Shown here: piece by piece, positions 32,990 through 42,073 of the stretch
Position numbering within the stretch: position 1 is the first letter of the stretch
Layout of the letters: the number at the start of each line of letters is the position of its first letter
NCBI RefSeq assembly: GCF_021556395.1
Contig: NZ_JAKGCS010000012.1
Location: forward strand, 1 to 64,000
Source: Acuticoccus kalidii
GTDB taxonomy: Bacteria > Pseudomonadota > Alphaproteobacteria > Rhizobiales > Amorphaceae
Length of the DNA stretch: 64,000 nt
Reading direction: 5' to 3'
Position numbers and translations under genes: made by a program
The notes under the pieces: model-generated
Database searches by the model: none
What the model saw: the letters and a program-made list of their open reading frames with translations, nothing else
What the model was told of the DNA's origin: nothing

Positions 32990-35290
32990 TCAGGCCGCTG
33001 CGCGCGCGTCCGTTATCGCGCGCCACACGCGCTCGGGCGTCGCCGGCATCTCGATCGTCGCGACGCCGAGCGGGGACAGCGCGTCGAGGAGCGCGGCGAT
33101 GATCGTCGGCGGGGCCGAGATACACCCGGCCTGACCTGCGCCCTTGACGCCAAGCGCGTTCGCCGCCGTGGGCGTTCCATGGAATGTGATCTCGAAGGCC
33201 GGCAGATCGTCGGCGCGCGGCAGGGTGTAGTCCATCAGCGAGCCCGACAGGAGCTGCCCGCCGTCCTCGTAGACGATCGCTTCGGCGAGCGCCTGCCCGA
33301 TCCCTTGCGCGAGGCCGCCGGCGACCTGCCCCTCGGTCAGTGTCCGATTGAGGACCGTCCCATAATCGTCGACCGCGATATAGCGGCGGATGAGGACCGC
33401 GCCGGTCTCCGGGTCGACCTCCACCTCGGCGATATGGCAGCCGCCGGGAAAGGTGAAGGGCGCATCGGTGCGGTGGATCAACGTATCGAGCGGGGTCTCG
33501 CCGCCGAAAGCCCCGTCCGCCGCCGCCCGCGCCACCTCGTCGAGCCCGACGGAGCGGCCGTCCTCCGGCACGGTGAAGCGGCCGGCTTCATAACCGAGCC
33601 GCCCCGGTTCGGTCTGGAGGAGGCGGGCGGCGATCGGCCGCGCCCGGTCCAGCATCTGATCGAGCGCGGTCGCGAGCGTGCCGGCGCCCATGTGCATCGA
33701 GCGCGCGCCGCCATGGCCGAAGCCGATCCGGGTCTTGCGGGTGTCCGCCTGGACATAGCGGAAGCGGTCGCGGGGGAGGCCGAGCCGCTGCGCGGCAATG
33801 TCGGTGAAGGTCGTTTCGTGCCCTTGGCCGTTGGATTCAGTGCCGGTCACGAGCTCGATCTGGCCATCCTCGGCAAAGCGCACGCCGGCTTCCTCTTGCG
33901 GCGTGCCGCGGGCGCTCTCCAGAAAACAGGCGACGCCGAGGCCGAGGCGCCGGCCACGCGACTGCGCCTCGGTCCGGCGGCCGGCGAAGCCGTCGCGGTC
34001 GGCAAGGCGCGCGGCGAGTTCGATCGCCTCGCGATAGCGCCCGCTATCGAGCTCGGCGCCGAGCGCCTTCCGATGCGGAAACCGGTCGACCACATTGGCG
34101 AGGCGAAGGGCGACCGGGTCGAACCCACATCGACGCGCGGCGGCGTCGATCAGGCGTTCGAGGACATAATTCGCCTCGGGCTTGCCCGCACCGCGATAGG
34201 CATCGACCGGGCAGGTGTTCGTGAAGACCCCGCGCGAGCGCATCGCCATCGCCGGGATGTCGTAAATTCCGCCGAGCGCGGTGGACATCGCCGCCGTCGA
34301 CGCACCGGGACCGACGGTCGAGGCGTAGGCGCCGAGTTCGGCGATCGTGTCGACTTCAAGAGCGAGAAACGTGCCGTCCGCATCGAGCGCGAGGCGGCCA
34401 TGATAGCGCATCGCGCGGCCATGGACCGCGCCCATCAAGTCCTCCGAGGGCGAGGAGACCCAGCGCACGGTGCGCCCCGTCCGCCGCGCCGCCCATAGGA
34501 CGAGAACGTGCTCGGGATAGGGGAAATTCTTCAGCCCGAAGCCGCCCCCGACATCGCGCGCCGCCACCGTGATGGCATCCTTGTCGAGATGGAACACGTC
34601 GCCGGCGAGGGCGTCGCGGATCCCGTGCACGCCCTGTCCGCTGACCTCGAGGACGAGCGTTCCCGTCGCCGGGTCGAGGTCGCCGATCGCGGCGCGCGGC
34701 TCCATCGGCATCGCGCTGACACGGTTGTTGACGAGATCGAGCTCGACGATGTGGGCGGCGTTCGCGAAGGCAGCATCGGTCGCCGCCCGGTCGCCCTTCT
34801 CGAAGGTGACGGCGAGGTTGGCGGGAGCCTCGTCCCAGATTGGCGGCGCGGCGAGCGCCTCGGCGGCGCCCACGATCGCGGGGCGCTCGTCATAGTCGAC
34901 GGCGACCAGCTCCGCGGCGTCCTCGGCGGCGGCGCGCGTCTCGGCGACGACGAAGGCGACGGGTTCGCCGACATATCGCACGCGCCCACGGGCGAGGGCA
35001 TAGCGCGGCGGAACGGTGAGCGCGGAAGCCGGCTCGAAGGCGACACTGCAGGGCAGCGTGCCGAGCCCGTCCCGGGCGAGATCGGTCTCGGTGAAGACGC
35101 CGGCGACGCCCGGCATCGCCGCCGCCGCGGCGGTGTCGATCGCCACGATGTCGGCATGCGCGTGGGGCGAGCGGACGACGACGAGATGAAGCGCGCCGAA
35201 CGGGTCGCGATCGGCCGTATAACGGCCCGCTCCGGTGACGAAGCGCAGATCCTCGATCCGCCCTCCGGCTGCGCTGTCGGTCTCGCTCAT
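32990..35290 (-). CDS. Xanthine dehydrogenase family molybdopterin-binding subunit, orphan
   Basis: A 766-residue large subunit of the XDH/CO dehydrogenase (CoxL) type. Landmarks are an N-terminal RFVTGAGRYTADRD region, GRVRYVGEPVAFVVAET, MPMEPRAAIGDLDP, DVGGGFGLKN, DAYRGAGKPEANYVLERLID and NGQGHETTFTDIAA. The usual catalytic glutamate motif near the C-terminus (G-x-G-E) reads GVKGAGQAGC here, with Gln near 33137. No gene for the FAD-binding medium or 2Fe-2S small subunit lies nearby, although both are normally needed. It is convergent with the XRE-cupin gene (12 nt apart). It may use partner subunits from elsewhere or have a changed reaction. Confidence 0.88.
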   Translation of the reverse strand: MSETDSAAGGRIEDLRFVTGAGRYTADRDPFGALHLVVVRSPHAHADIVAIDTAAAAAMPGVAGVFTETDLARDGLGTLPCSVAFEPASALTVPPRYALARGRVRYVGEPVAFVVAETRAAAEDAAELVAVDYDERPAIVGAAEALAAPPIWDEAPANLAVTFEKGDRAATDAAFANAAHIVELDLVNNRVSAMPMEPRAAIGDLDPATGTLVLEVSGQGVHGIRDALAGDVFHLDKDAITVAARDVGGGFGLKNFPYPEHVLVLWAARRTGRTVRWVSSPSEDLMGAVHGRAMRYHGRLALDADGTFLALEVDTIAELGAYASTVGPGASTAAMSTALGGIYDIPAMAMRSRGVFTNTCPVDAYRGAGKPEANYVLERLIDAAARRCGFDPVALRLANVVDRFPHRKALGAELDSGRYREAIELAARLADRDGFAGRRTEAQSRGRRLGLGVACFLESARGTPQEEAGVRFAEDGQIELVTGTESNGQGHETTFTDIAAQRLGLPRDRFRYVQADTRKTRIGFGHGGARSMHMGAGTLATALDQMLDRARPIAARLLQTEPGRLGYEAGRFTVPEDGRSVGLDEVARAAADGAFGGETPLDTLIHRTDAPFTFPGGCHIAEVEVDPETGAVLIRRYIAVDDYGTVLNRTLTEGQVAGGLAQGIGQALAEAIVYEDGGQLLSGSLMDYTLPRADDLPAFEITFHGTPTAANALGVKGAGQAGCISAPPTIIAALLDALSPLGVATIEMPATPERVWRAITDARAAA

Positions 35291-35440
35291 CGGGTCACTC
35301 TGCCGGGATCAATCGTCGATCGGTGAAGGCGGCCGGAGAGGGCTCCGCCGCTGCTCCAGACGGTGGCATGTTCTCTGAAGAGAAGCCACCGATCGGAACA
35401 CTTGGTCGAGGGCGGCGATCGGGTGGGGAACTTGTTAGCG

Positions 35441-35458
35441 GATTGAAACGGTTCAATC
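35441..35458. promoter_or_regulatory. Candidate operator (LacI-like palindrome)
   Basis: GATTGAA-ACGG-TTCAATC is an 18-bp inverted repeat resembling LacI-family operators. It lies 150 nt upstream of the molybdenum-subunit gene start. No LacI-family gene occurs in the window. Confidence 0.5.
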
Positions 35459-35573
35459 GTTCAACGATCGGGTTCCGAACAGACGGGCGAGGTCGTCCCC
35501 GCCCGCCGATCGGCCGACCTGGAACGGTCTCGTGCCGAGCGTGGGCCTCACGGTGGCGCGAGGCCGCGCCCGC

Positions 35574-36071
35574 TTACGAATCGGCCTTCGTGTGGTCGTG
35601 GTCGTGGTCGTCGCCGTGCTCGCTCTCTTCGACCTCGACTTCGATCGTCACGGTGCCGGCCCTCTCGAAGGTCAGCGCCATGTCGAAATGCTGGCCGTGC
35701 TTGAAGGTGGACTGCACGCTGTCGAGCTCGATCCAGACGGATCCGGGCTGCATCGTCAGCGATTGGCCGGGCTGCACGGTGATCGAGGTCAGCGTGTTGG
35801 TCACGAGCGAGCCGGACGCGTCGATCACCTGGGCTTCAAAAGCCACCTCGTCCGCGAACGACACGGACGCGCCGATCAGCTTGTCAGCGGTGTCGCCCGT
35901 GTTGTGGACCGTGACGTAGACGCGCATCGCGTGCGCCATCTCGGCATTTTCGAAGGTGTAGGCGTGGCTGACGGCGATATCGCCGGCGCGGAACTGTTCG
36001 CCGGCATGGTGTGCGATGGCCGCCGTCGACAGTGCGGCGGTCGCGAACATCGCCAAAAGCATGTTCTTCAT
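35574..36071 (-). CDS. Periplasmic PCu(A)C-like protein with His/Asp-rich tail, under a B12 riboswitch
   Basis: A 165-residue exported protein. Signal peptide at residues 1-20 (MKNMLLAMFATAALSTAAIA), then HHAGEQFRAGDIAVSHAYTF. The beta-sandwich pattern of the PCu(A)C/DUF461 copper chaperones follows: AMRVYVTVHNTGDTADKLIGASVSFAD, SITVQPGQSLTMQPGSVWIELDS, FDMALTFERAGTVTIEVEVEE. The usual copper ligands (the His/Met in the HE...M and HVMLM regions) are mostly absent. Instead the C-terminus is GDDHDHDHTKADS, a plausible metal-binding tail. The start has AAAGGAGA upstream and a full cobalamin riboswitch in its leader, so cobalt or cobalamin handling is more likely than copper delivery; this is inference. 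Confidence 0.85.
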   Translation of the reverse strand: MKNMLLAMFATAALSTAAIAHHAGEQFRAGDIAVSHAYTFENAEMAHAMRVYVTVHNTGDTADKLIGASVSFADEVAFEAQVIDASGSLVTNTLTSITVQPGQSLTMQPGSVWIELDSVQSTFKHGQHFDMALTFERAGTVTIEVEVEESEHGDDHDHDHTKADS

Positions 36072-36111
36072 GAAAGTCTCCTTTGGGGCCCTCCGCCCCG
36101 TTGCATGGTCG

Positions 36112-36300
36112 TCATCGTCGTCGGCCGGTCTCCTGGCTTGCCCATCGACATGCTCGTCGGACCTTCCCAGGACGGATGTCCCAGTGGTGAATTTCGACGA
36201 ACGCTCCAGGCGTACAGTTGCGGGGGCAGCTCCGGATTCGAGCGCGAGGCTCTCGACCGGATTCCCATGGCGTCACCGAAGCGACGCCGAGCCGACGGAT
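36112..36300 (-). promoter_or_regulatory. Cobalamin (B12) riboswitch
   Basis: On the minus strand the hallmark elements appear in order: GGTGACGCCATGGGAATCCG (36268-36287), the conserved core GCTGCCCCCGCAACTGTA (36213-36230), CCACTGGGA (36179-36187), GGGAAGG (36161-36168 region) and the B12 box AAGCCAGGAGACCGGCC (36123-36139). A hairpin GGGGC-GGAG-GGCCCC lies between the B12 box and the AAAGGAG ribosome binding site of the gene at 36071, so control is probably on translation initiation, or partly by termination. The switch normally lowers expression when cobalamin is plentiful. Confidence 0.93.
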
Positions 36301-36359
36301 GGAGGATTGCAAATCGCACGCGGCCTGCCAAGCCGTGTGACGGCGCGCAGCGGAGAGAC

Positions 36360-36382
36360 GGGCGCGGAGCCGTGCCGCGCCC
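36360..36382 (-). terminator. Stem-loop after cysK
   Basis: A perfect 8-bp stem GGGCGCGG / CCGCGCCC with a 7-nt loop begins 10 nt after the cysK stop codon. It lacks a clear T-run. It separates cysK from the riboswitch leader on the same strand. Confidence 0.55.
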
Positions 36383-36391
36383 GCGATGTGA

Positions 36392-37486
36392 TCAACCGAG
36401 CTGATAACCCGGCGTGGAACGGGAGATCGCGGTCTCCTCCTCGTTCATGTCGGCGCCGAAGGGCTCGAAAAGCGGCGTCGACAGGTAACGCTCGCCGGTG
36501 TCGGGCAGCATGGCGAGGATGACCGATCCGGGCTTGGCCGACTTTGCAACCTCCATCGCGACGGCGAAGGTCGAGCCGCCCGAGACGCCCGTCATGATGC
36601 CTTCCTTGGCCGCGAGCTCGCGGGCCCATTTCATGCCCTCGGGCCCGGCGATCGGGATGAGGTCGTCATAATAGGCCTTGTCGATCGCCTCTTGCAGGAC
36701 GGCGGGGATGAAGTCGGGCGTCCAGCCTTGGATCGGATGCGGCTCGAAGGCGGGATGGCTGACGCTCGGCCCGCCGTCCTCGCTCCGCTCCTGCTTGATC
36801 CCGGAGCCGACGAGCTGCGCGTTCGCGGGCTCCGACAGGATGATCTTCACCTCGGGACGCGCCGCACGCAGGACCCGGCCGACACCCGCCACCGTTCCGC
36901 CGGTGCCGTAACCGGTGACGAAATAATCGAGCCGTGCGCCGTCGAAATCGGCGAGGATCTCGCGCGCGGTGGTGTTGGCGTGGATCTCGGCGTTGGCCTC
37001 GGTCTCGAACTGGTGGGCGAGGAACCAGCCGTTCTGCTCGGCGAGCTCCTTCGCCTTCATGTACATGCCGAAACCCTTTTCGGCGCGCGGTGTCAGGACG
37101 ACCTTGGCGCCGAGATAGCGCATGAGCTGCCGCCGCTCGACGGAGAAGCTGTCGGCCATGGTGACGACGAGCGGATAACCCTTCGCCGCGCACACCATCG
37201 CAAGGCCGATCCCGGTGTTGCCGCTCGTCGCCTCGACGACGGTTTGGCCGGGCGACAGCAGGCCGCGCCGCTCCGCGTCCTCGATGATGCCGACCGCGAG
37301 GCGATCCTTCACCGACGCCGCCGGGTTGAAGAACTCGGCCTTCACATAGATGTCGACCCCCTCCGGCGCGAGGCGGTTCACCTTGACGACCGGCGTATCA
37401 CCCACGGTCTCGACGATGCTGTCATACACGCGGCCGCGACCGTCCGTGTGTCGGACACCGGTGCCGGCGTTTTGCTGGTCTTGCAT
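36392..37486 (-). CDS. cysK: Cysteine synthase A
   Basis: A 364-residue PLP enzyme that makes L-cysteine from O-acetylserine and sulfide in the cytoplasm. The PLP lysine is in FFNPAASVKDRLAV; the substrate loop is EATSGNTGIGLAMV; the phosphate-binding loop is GYGTGGTVAGVGRVL; the C-terminal cofactor contact is GVSGGSTFAVA. The C-terminus LSTPLFEPF matches CysK. The ATG at 37486 is chosen (MQDQQNAGTG); longer in-frame readings have no homology. It is some 40 residues longer than E. coli CysK, mainly in the KQERSEDGGPSV region and the tail. No cysE neighbour is seen. Confidence 0.93.
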   Translation of the reverse strand: MQDQQNAGTGVRHTDGRGRVYDSIVETVGDTPVVKVNRLAPEGVDIYVKAEFFNPAASVKDRLAVGIIEDAERRGLLSPGQTVVEATSGNTGIGLAMVCAAKGYPLVVTMADSFSVERRQLMRYLGAKVVLTPRAEKGFGMYMKAKELAEQNGWFLAHQFETEANAEIHANTTAREILADFDGARLDYFVTGYGTGGTVAGVGRVLRAARPEVKIILSEPANAQLVGSGIKQERSEDGGPSVSHPAFEPHPIQGWTPDFIPAVLQEAIDKAYYDDLIPIAGPEGMKWARELAAKEGIMTGVSGGSTFAVAMEVAKSAKPGSVILAMLPDTGERYLSTPLFEPFGADMNEEETAISRSTPGYQLG

Positions 37487-37603
37487 CGCAGCATTCCTTT
37501 CGGCGTTTCTGGTTTGCGCCCCCGGCGGATCGGCTTTCCTCCTCCACCTGGCGGACAACCTTACCATTCAAGTGAACCGCCGTCCGGTCACGTCAAGTCG
37601 TGC

Positions 37604-37629
37604 AAAAAAAAGGCCGCCCCGAGGCGGCC
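37604..37629 (-). terminator. Rho-independent terminator after the FdhF/YdeP-type gene
   Basis: A perfect 7-bp stem GGCCGCC / GGCGGCC with a 4-nt loop is followed on the minus strand by eight T residues. It lies about 40 nt after the stop of the oxidoreductase gene and before the cysK start. Confidence 0.93.
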
Positions 37630-37667
37630 CATATCGCGTTCGAGGAGGAATGGCCGGGCGACACCCG

Positions 37668-39959
37668 TCAGGCGCGCGCCTCCGCGCTCGGCGTGATGCG
37701 CACGGGGATCGCTTTGTAGGACGGGGTGAAGCTCATCGGATCGTGCGCATAGAGCGGCACCAGCGGGTTCACCTCCGGATAATAGGCCGCGCACGCCCCG
37801 TTCGGGAATGCGTAGGAGACGAGGCGGAACCGCGCGACCTTGCGCTCCATCCCGTCCACCGAGACGGCGGTGATGTCGACCCGGTCCCCGTCATTCAGCC
37901 CGCGCTTCGCGATCTCCTCGGGGTTCATGAACAGGATGTCCCGCTGGCCTTTGATTCCGCGATAGCGGTCCGACAGCGAATAGAGCGTCGTGTTATATTG
38001 GTCGTGGCTGCGCACGCTCGTCAGCCACAGGACGTCCGCGTCGTGAAGGGCCGGATCCTCGCCGAGCCCTTCATGGACGATGAGGTTTGCTTTGCCGCTG
38101 TCCGTCACCCAGATCCGTTCCCGCGCCGTCGAGGTGAGGTGGAAGCCACCCGGCACGCGGATGCGGTCATTGTAGGCCTCGAAGATCGGGAACACCGCCT
38201 CGATCGCGTCGCGAATGCGGTCATAGTCGGCGATGAAATGCTCCCAATCGACGACGCTGCGCGCGCCGAGCGTGGCGCGCGCGATCCCCGCGACGATCGC
38301 CGGCTCGCTGAGGAGATGCTCCGAGGCCGGCGCGTTGCGTCCGGCCGAGGCGTGGACCATCGACATCGAGTCCTCCACCGTCACCGACTGCGGGCCGTTC
38401 GCCTGAATGTCGATCTCGGTGCGCCCGAGGCAGGGCAGGATCAGCGCCGTCTTGCCGTGGACCAGATGGCTGCGATTGAGCTTCGTCGAGATGTGAACGG
38501 TGAGGTCGAGTTTGCGGAATGCGGCGTGCGTCTGCTCCCAGTCCGGGATCGCGGACACGATATTGCCGCCCATCCCGATAAAGGCGCGCACGTCCCCCCG
38601 CGTCATGGCTTCCAGCGCCGTGACCACATTGTGCCCATGCGCCGATGGCGGGGTGAAGCCGAAGCGCTTTTCGAGCCGTTCGAGAAACTCCGCGCTTGGC
38701 ACCTCGGTGATGCCGACGGTGCGGTCCCCTTGCACGTTCGAGTGACCCCGCACCGGGCAGAGGCCGGCGCCGTCCTTTCCCATATTGCCCCGCAGGAGGC
38801 ACAGGTTCGCAGCCTGCTGGACGTTCTGCGCCCCGAAACGGTGCTGGGTGAGGCCCATGCCATAGACGACGATCGCCCGTTCGGCCTGCGCATAGGTTCG
38901 CGCCGTATCCTCGATCTCGGCACGGGTGAGGCCGGAGCACCGCTCGATATCGTCCCACGCCGTCGCCCGCAGGTCGGCCGCGAGGGGCTCGAATCCGGCG
39001 GTGTGGCCGGCGATGAACTCATGATCGAGAACGGCAGGATGTTCGTCGCGCCGGGCCGCGTCGTCCCACTCGACGAGGCATTTCATGATTCCCTTCAAAA
39101 CCGCGACGTCCCCGCCGACGCGCACCTGGTAGAGGCAGGAGGAGATCTTCGTGGAGGTGAGCGTCGTCATCTCCACCGGATCTTGCGGCGCCTGGAAGCG
39201 CTCGAGCGCGCGCTCGCGGAACGGGTTGAAGGAATGGATCGGGACGCCGCGCCGCGCGGCGTTGCGCAGGCTCGTCATCATTCGCGGGCTGTTGGTGCCG
39301 GGATTCTGGCCGAAAATGAAGATGCAGTCGGTCTTGTCGAAATCCTCGAGCAGGACCGTTCCCTTGCCGACGCCGATCGACTTGGGCAGCCCGACGCTCG
39401 TCGCCTCGTGGCACATGTTGGAGCAATCGGGGAAATTGTTCGTCCCGAACTCGCGCACGAAGAGCTGGTAGAGGAAGGCCGCCTCGTTCGAGGTCCGGCC
39501 GGAGGTGTAGAACTCGGCCATGTTGGGATCGGGAAGGGCGGCGAGGGCGGCGCCGATCGTCGCGAACGCCTCGTCCCAGGAGACCGGGAGATAGCGGTCG
39601 CTCGCCGCGTCATAGGCCATCGGGTGGGTGAGGCGGCCCGTCATTTCGAGGTCGTGGTCGTTCCAGCTTTCGAGCTCGGTGACGGTGTGCGCGGCGAAAA
39701 ATTCCGGCGTGCACCGCATCGCCGTCGCCTCCCAGGCGACCGCCTTGCCGCCGTTCTCGCAATATTCGAACGAAGACGTGTGCTTGGGATCGGGCCAGGC
39801 GCAGCCGGGGCAGTCGAAGCCGTCGGGTTGGTTGACGTGACGCAGGGTGTTCGCCGCCTTGAGCGGGCTCTTCTGCTCCAGCAGCTGTCCGCCGAGAGCC
39901 TTCAACGCGTCCCAGCCGCCCGCCGGATGTTCGTAGACTCGGATGCTCTTCTTGGCCAC
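37668..39959 (-). CDS. FdhF/YdeP-family molybdopterin oxidoreductase
   Basis: A 763-residue protein of the DMSO-reductase superfamily. The N-terminus (AGGWDALKALGGQLLEQK, then GFDCPGCAWPDP) is typical of the YdeP branch, with two cysteines in DCPGCAWPD rather than a full four-Cys 4Fe-4S site. Later landmarks are FYTSGRTSNEAAFLYQLFVREFGTNNFPDCSNMCHEAT, IFIFGQNPGTNSPRM, GMGLTQHRFG, LLRGNMGKDGAGLCPVRGHSNVQGDRTVG and RSHDQYNTTLYSLSDRYRGI near the C-terminus. The molybdenum-ligand position (Cys or selenocysteine in formate dehydrogenases) is best placed in NMCHEATS. The reaction is not known for most YdeP-like members; E. coli YdeP is linked to acid resistance. Confidence 0.9.
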   Translation of the reverse strand: MAKKSIRVYEHPAGGWDALKALGGQLLEQKSPLKAANTLRHVNQPDGFDCPGCAWPDPKHTSSFEYCENGGKAVAWEATAMRCTPEFFAAHTVTELESWNDHDLEMTGRLTHPMAYDAASDRYLPVSWDEAFATIGAALAALPDPNMAEFYTSGRTSNEAAFLYQLFVREFGTNNFPDCSNMCHEATSVGLPKSIGVGKGTVLLEDFDKTDCIFIFGQNPGTNSPRMMTSLRNAARRGVPIHSFNPFRERALERFQAPQDPVEMTTLTSTKISSCLYQVRVGGDVAVLKGIMKCLVEWDDAARRDEHPAVLDHEFIAGHTAGFEPLAADLRATAWDDIERCSGLTRAEIEDTARTYAQAERAIVVYGMGLTQHRFGAQNVQQAANLCLLRGNMGKDGAGLCPVRGHSNVQGDRTVGITEVPSAEFLERLEKRFGFTPPSAHGHNVVTALEAMTRGDVRAFIGMGGNIVSAIPDWEQTHAAFRKLDLTVHISTKLNRSHLVHGKTALILPCLGRTEIDIQANGPQSVTVEDSMSMVHASAGRNAPASEHLLSEPAIVAGIARATLGARSVVDWEHFIADYDRIRDAIEAVFPIFEAYNDRIRVPGGFHLTSTARERIWVTDSGKANLIVHEGLGEDPALHDADVLWLTSVRSHDQYNTTLYSLSDRYRGIKGQRDILFMNPEEIAKRGLNDGDRVDITAVSVDGMERKVARFRLVSYAFPNGACAAYYPEVNPLVPLYAHDPMSFTPSYKAIPVRITPSAEARA

Positions 39960-40172
39960 GGATGGACCTCCGGTTCGAGAACGACAGGCTCGCCGTGCAA
40001 CTATAGGATAAAGCCAATGCGGCTATGATGGCGAGCCTCGTTTCCGCCGCACAGTCACACATTTCGCGTCGGATCGCAGGTTGGATCAATGTCCCAGATC
40101 TAACGTACCATATGGGATATTCGATCGTTGGCGAGGTCAAATTTCGGGCCGAACGCGCTCGATTCGAGGCAC

Positions 40173-40211
40173 AAAAAAAGCCCGGGCTCGCGATCGGCGA
40201 ACCGGGGCTTT
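40173..40211 (-). terminator. Rho-independent terminator after set 4
   Basis: A stem of about 10 bp (AAAGCCCCGG / CCCGGGCTTT on the minus strand) encloses a 15-nt loop and is followed by seven T residues. It lies just past the dctM stop at 40233. Confidence 0.9.
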
Positions 40212-40232
40212 CGACGTGGCCGTGATCGGGCC

Positions 40233-41513
40233 TCAACCCATGATCGCGTTCGGCAGGGTGAGGACCAGCGCCGGAACCAGCGTGATGAGGAGGAGGACGA
40301 CGAGCATCGCGAGGAAGAACGGCAGCGTCGGCACGATCGCCTTGCCGATCGGTATCTTCGCGATGCTACAGGCGACGAAGAGGCAGAGCCCCACCGGTGG
40401 CGTGAACAGGCCGATGCCGAGATTGACGACCGCGATGAGGCCGAAATGCACCGGATCGATGCCGAGGGCGGTCGCGATCGGCAGGAAGATCGGCGTGAAG
40501 ATGATGAGCGCCGGCGTCAGGTCGAGCCAGGTGCCCACGAACAGGAACACGAGGTTCATGAGGAGGAGCACGACGATCGGGTTCGACGAGATCTGCGTGA
40601 TCCAGCCGCCGATCTCGCGCGGGACCTGTTCGGCCGCGAGGAGCCAGCCGAGCCCCGAGGCGGTCGCGATCATGAGCGAGACCGCCGCGGTGACGAGCGA
40701 GACCTCCAGCATGATGCGCGGCATCATCGAGAGCTTCAGTTCGCGATAATAGATCGTGCCGAGGAGAAACGAGTAGGCCGCCGCGACGCCGGCCGCCTCG
40801 GTCGGCGTGAAGACGCCGAAGGTGATCCCGCCGACGATGATGACGATGGTGGTGAGCGGCGGGATCCCGCGGATCGTCGCCTTCACCGCGCGCTTCAGCG
40901 AGAACGTGCCTTCCACCGGATAGCCGCGCCGCCGCGCGAGGATGCCGCAAACGAGGAGGAGGGCGAAGCCGATCATGAAGCCCGGAATGACGCCGGCGAG
41001 GAAGAGCCGCCCCACAGACGTGCCGGAGACGACGGCATAGATGACGAGCGGAATGCTCGGCGGGATGATGATGCCGATGGTCGAGGAGGCGGCGGTGACG
41101 GCGACGGAGAAGCCGGTATCGTATCCGCGCTTCTGCATCGCCGGAATGAGGACGGCGCCCACCGACGAGGTGTCGGCCGTCGCCGAGCCGGTGATGCCGG
41201 CAAAGAACATGCTGGAGACGACGTTCACATAGGCGAGGCCGCCGCGCATGAAGCCGACGAGACTGCGCGACAGTTCCAGAAGCTCGTTGGTGATCCCGCC
41301 GAGCGCCATCATGCGTCCGGTCAGGATGAACAGCGGAATCGCGATCAGCGTGAAGCTGTCGATGCCGGTATACATCCGCTGCACCACGACCGCGACGGGG
41401 AGCTCGGTGGTGAACACCAACCCGGCGGAGGTCGAGATGAGAAGCGTGATCGCGATCGGTGCGCCGAGCAGGATGAGCCCGATCAGGGCGGAAAAGGTGA
41501 CGGCGACGGTCAT
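40233..41513 (-). CDS. dctM: TRAP transporter large permease, set 4 (DctM)
   Basis: A 426-residue membrane protein with DctM landmarks: FTLIAIPLFILTGRMMALGG, MFFAGITGSATADTSSVG, STIGIIIPPSIPLVIYAV, GVFTPTEAAGVAAAYSF, WLDLTPALIIFTPIFLPIA, FTPPVGLCLFVACSI. ATG at 41513 overlaps the dctQ stop by 4 nt. The set has no catabolic genes attached. Confidence 0.94.
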   Translation of the reverse strand: MTVAVTFSALIGLILLGAPIAITLLISTSAGLVFTTELPVAVVVQRMYTGIDSFTLIAIPLFILTGRMMALGGITNELLELSRSLVGFMRGGLAYVNVVSSMFFAGITGSATADTSSVGAVLIPAMQKRGYDTGFSVAVTAASSTIGIIIPPSIPLVIYAVVSGTSVGRLFLAGVIPGFMIGFALLLVCGILARRRGYPVEGTFSLKRAVKATIRGIPPLTTIVIIVGGITFGVFTPTEAAGVAAAYSFLLGTIYYRELKLSMMPRIMLEVSLVTAAVSLMIATASGLGWLLAAEQVPREIGGWITQISSNPIVVLLLMNLVFLFVGTWLDLTPALIIFTPIFLPIATALGIDPVHFGLIAVVNLGIGLFTPPVGLCLFVACSIAKIPIGKAIVPTLPFFLAMLVVLLLITLVPALVLTLPNAIMG

Positions 41514-42049
41514 GCCGCGCTCTCCTTGAGTTCCTCGACACCGTGCGCCGTCACGTGGACGAAGCGATCGGACAGGGCGGCGAAGATCTGGCTGAGGCCG
41601 CAAAGGGCGAAGCCGACGCCCATGATCGGGAACACGATATAGATATACCACATCGGCAGTCTGAGGACGGTGCTGACCTGCCGGCCGGCCGCCTCCATCA
41701 CGGTCGAAGACCCGTAACAGACGACGATGCCGAACAGGATCGTGCTCACCCCGATGAGAATGGTGAGGACCCGCGCGAGCGGCCGCGGCGCGTTGTCGAG
41801 GATCAACGTCATGCCGAGATGCTGGCCCTTCGCGAGCGCATAGACCGCGCCGATGAAGGAGAACCAGACGAAGATCATCCGCGAGACCTCGTCGGTCCAG
41901 CGATAGGGCGCGTCGAGGATCTCACGCCCGCCGATCTGCAGCAGTATGACGAGGCATAGGGCGATGCCCGCGATTTTGAGGAACGGCTCGATGCCGTAGC
42001 GCAGGATCGCCGCAATGAGCGCGTCCGTACGCCGTGATAACTCGGTCAT
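41510..42049 (-). CDS. dctQ: TRAP transporter small permease, set 4 (DctQ)
   Basis: A 179-residue membrane protein with four hydrophobic segments and the DctQ pattern GGREILDAPYRWTDEVSRMIFVWFSFIGA, plus an ALAKGQHLGMTL loop. It overlaps dctM by 4 nt and lies 67 nt after dctP, with a stem-loop in between. Confidence 0.92.
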   Translation of the reverse strand: MTELSRRTDALIAAILRYGIEPFLKIAGIALCLVILLQIGGREILDAPYRWTDEVSRMIFVWFSFIGAVYALAKGQHLGMTLILDNAPRPLARVLTILIGVSTILFGIVVCYGSSTVMEAAGRQVSTVLRLPMWYIYIVFPIMGVGFALCGLSQIFAALSDRFVHVTAHGVEELKESAA

Positions 42050-42073
42050 AGATCACCTGGCGCGAAGGCGCGC

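Noticed and set aside
36072..36391. A short coding frame in the riboswitch leader
   Set aside because: All conserved elements of a cobalamin riboswitch are present in order, which explains the sequence better than a protein.
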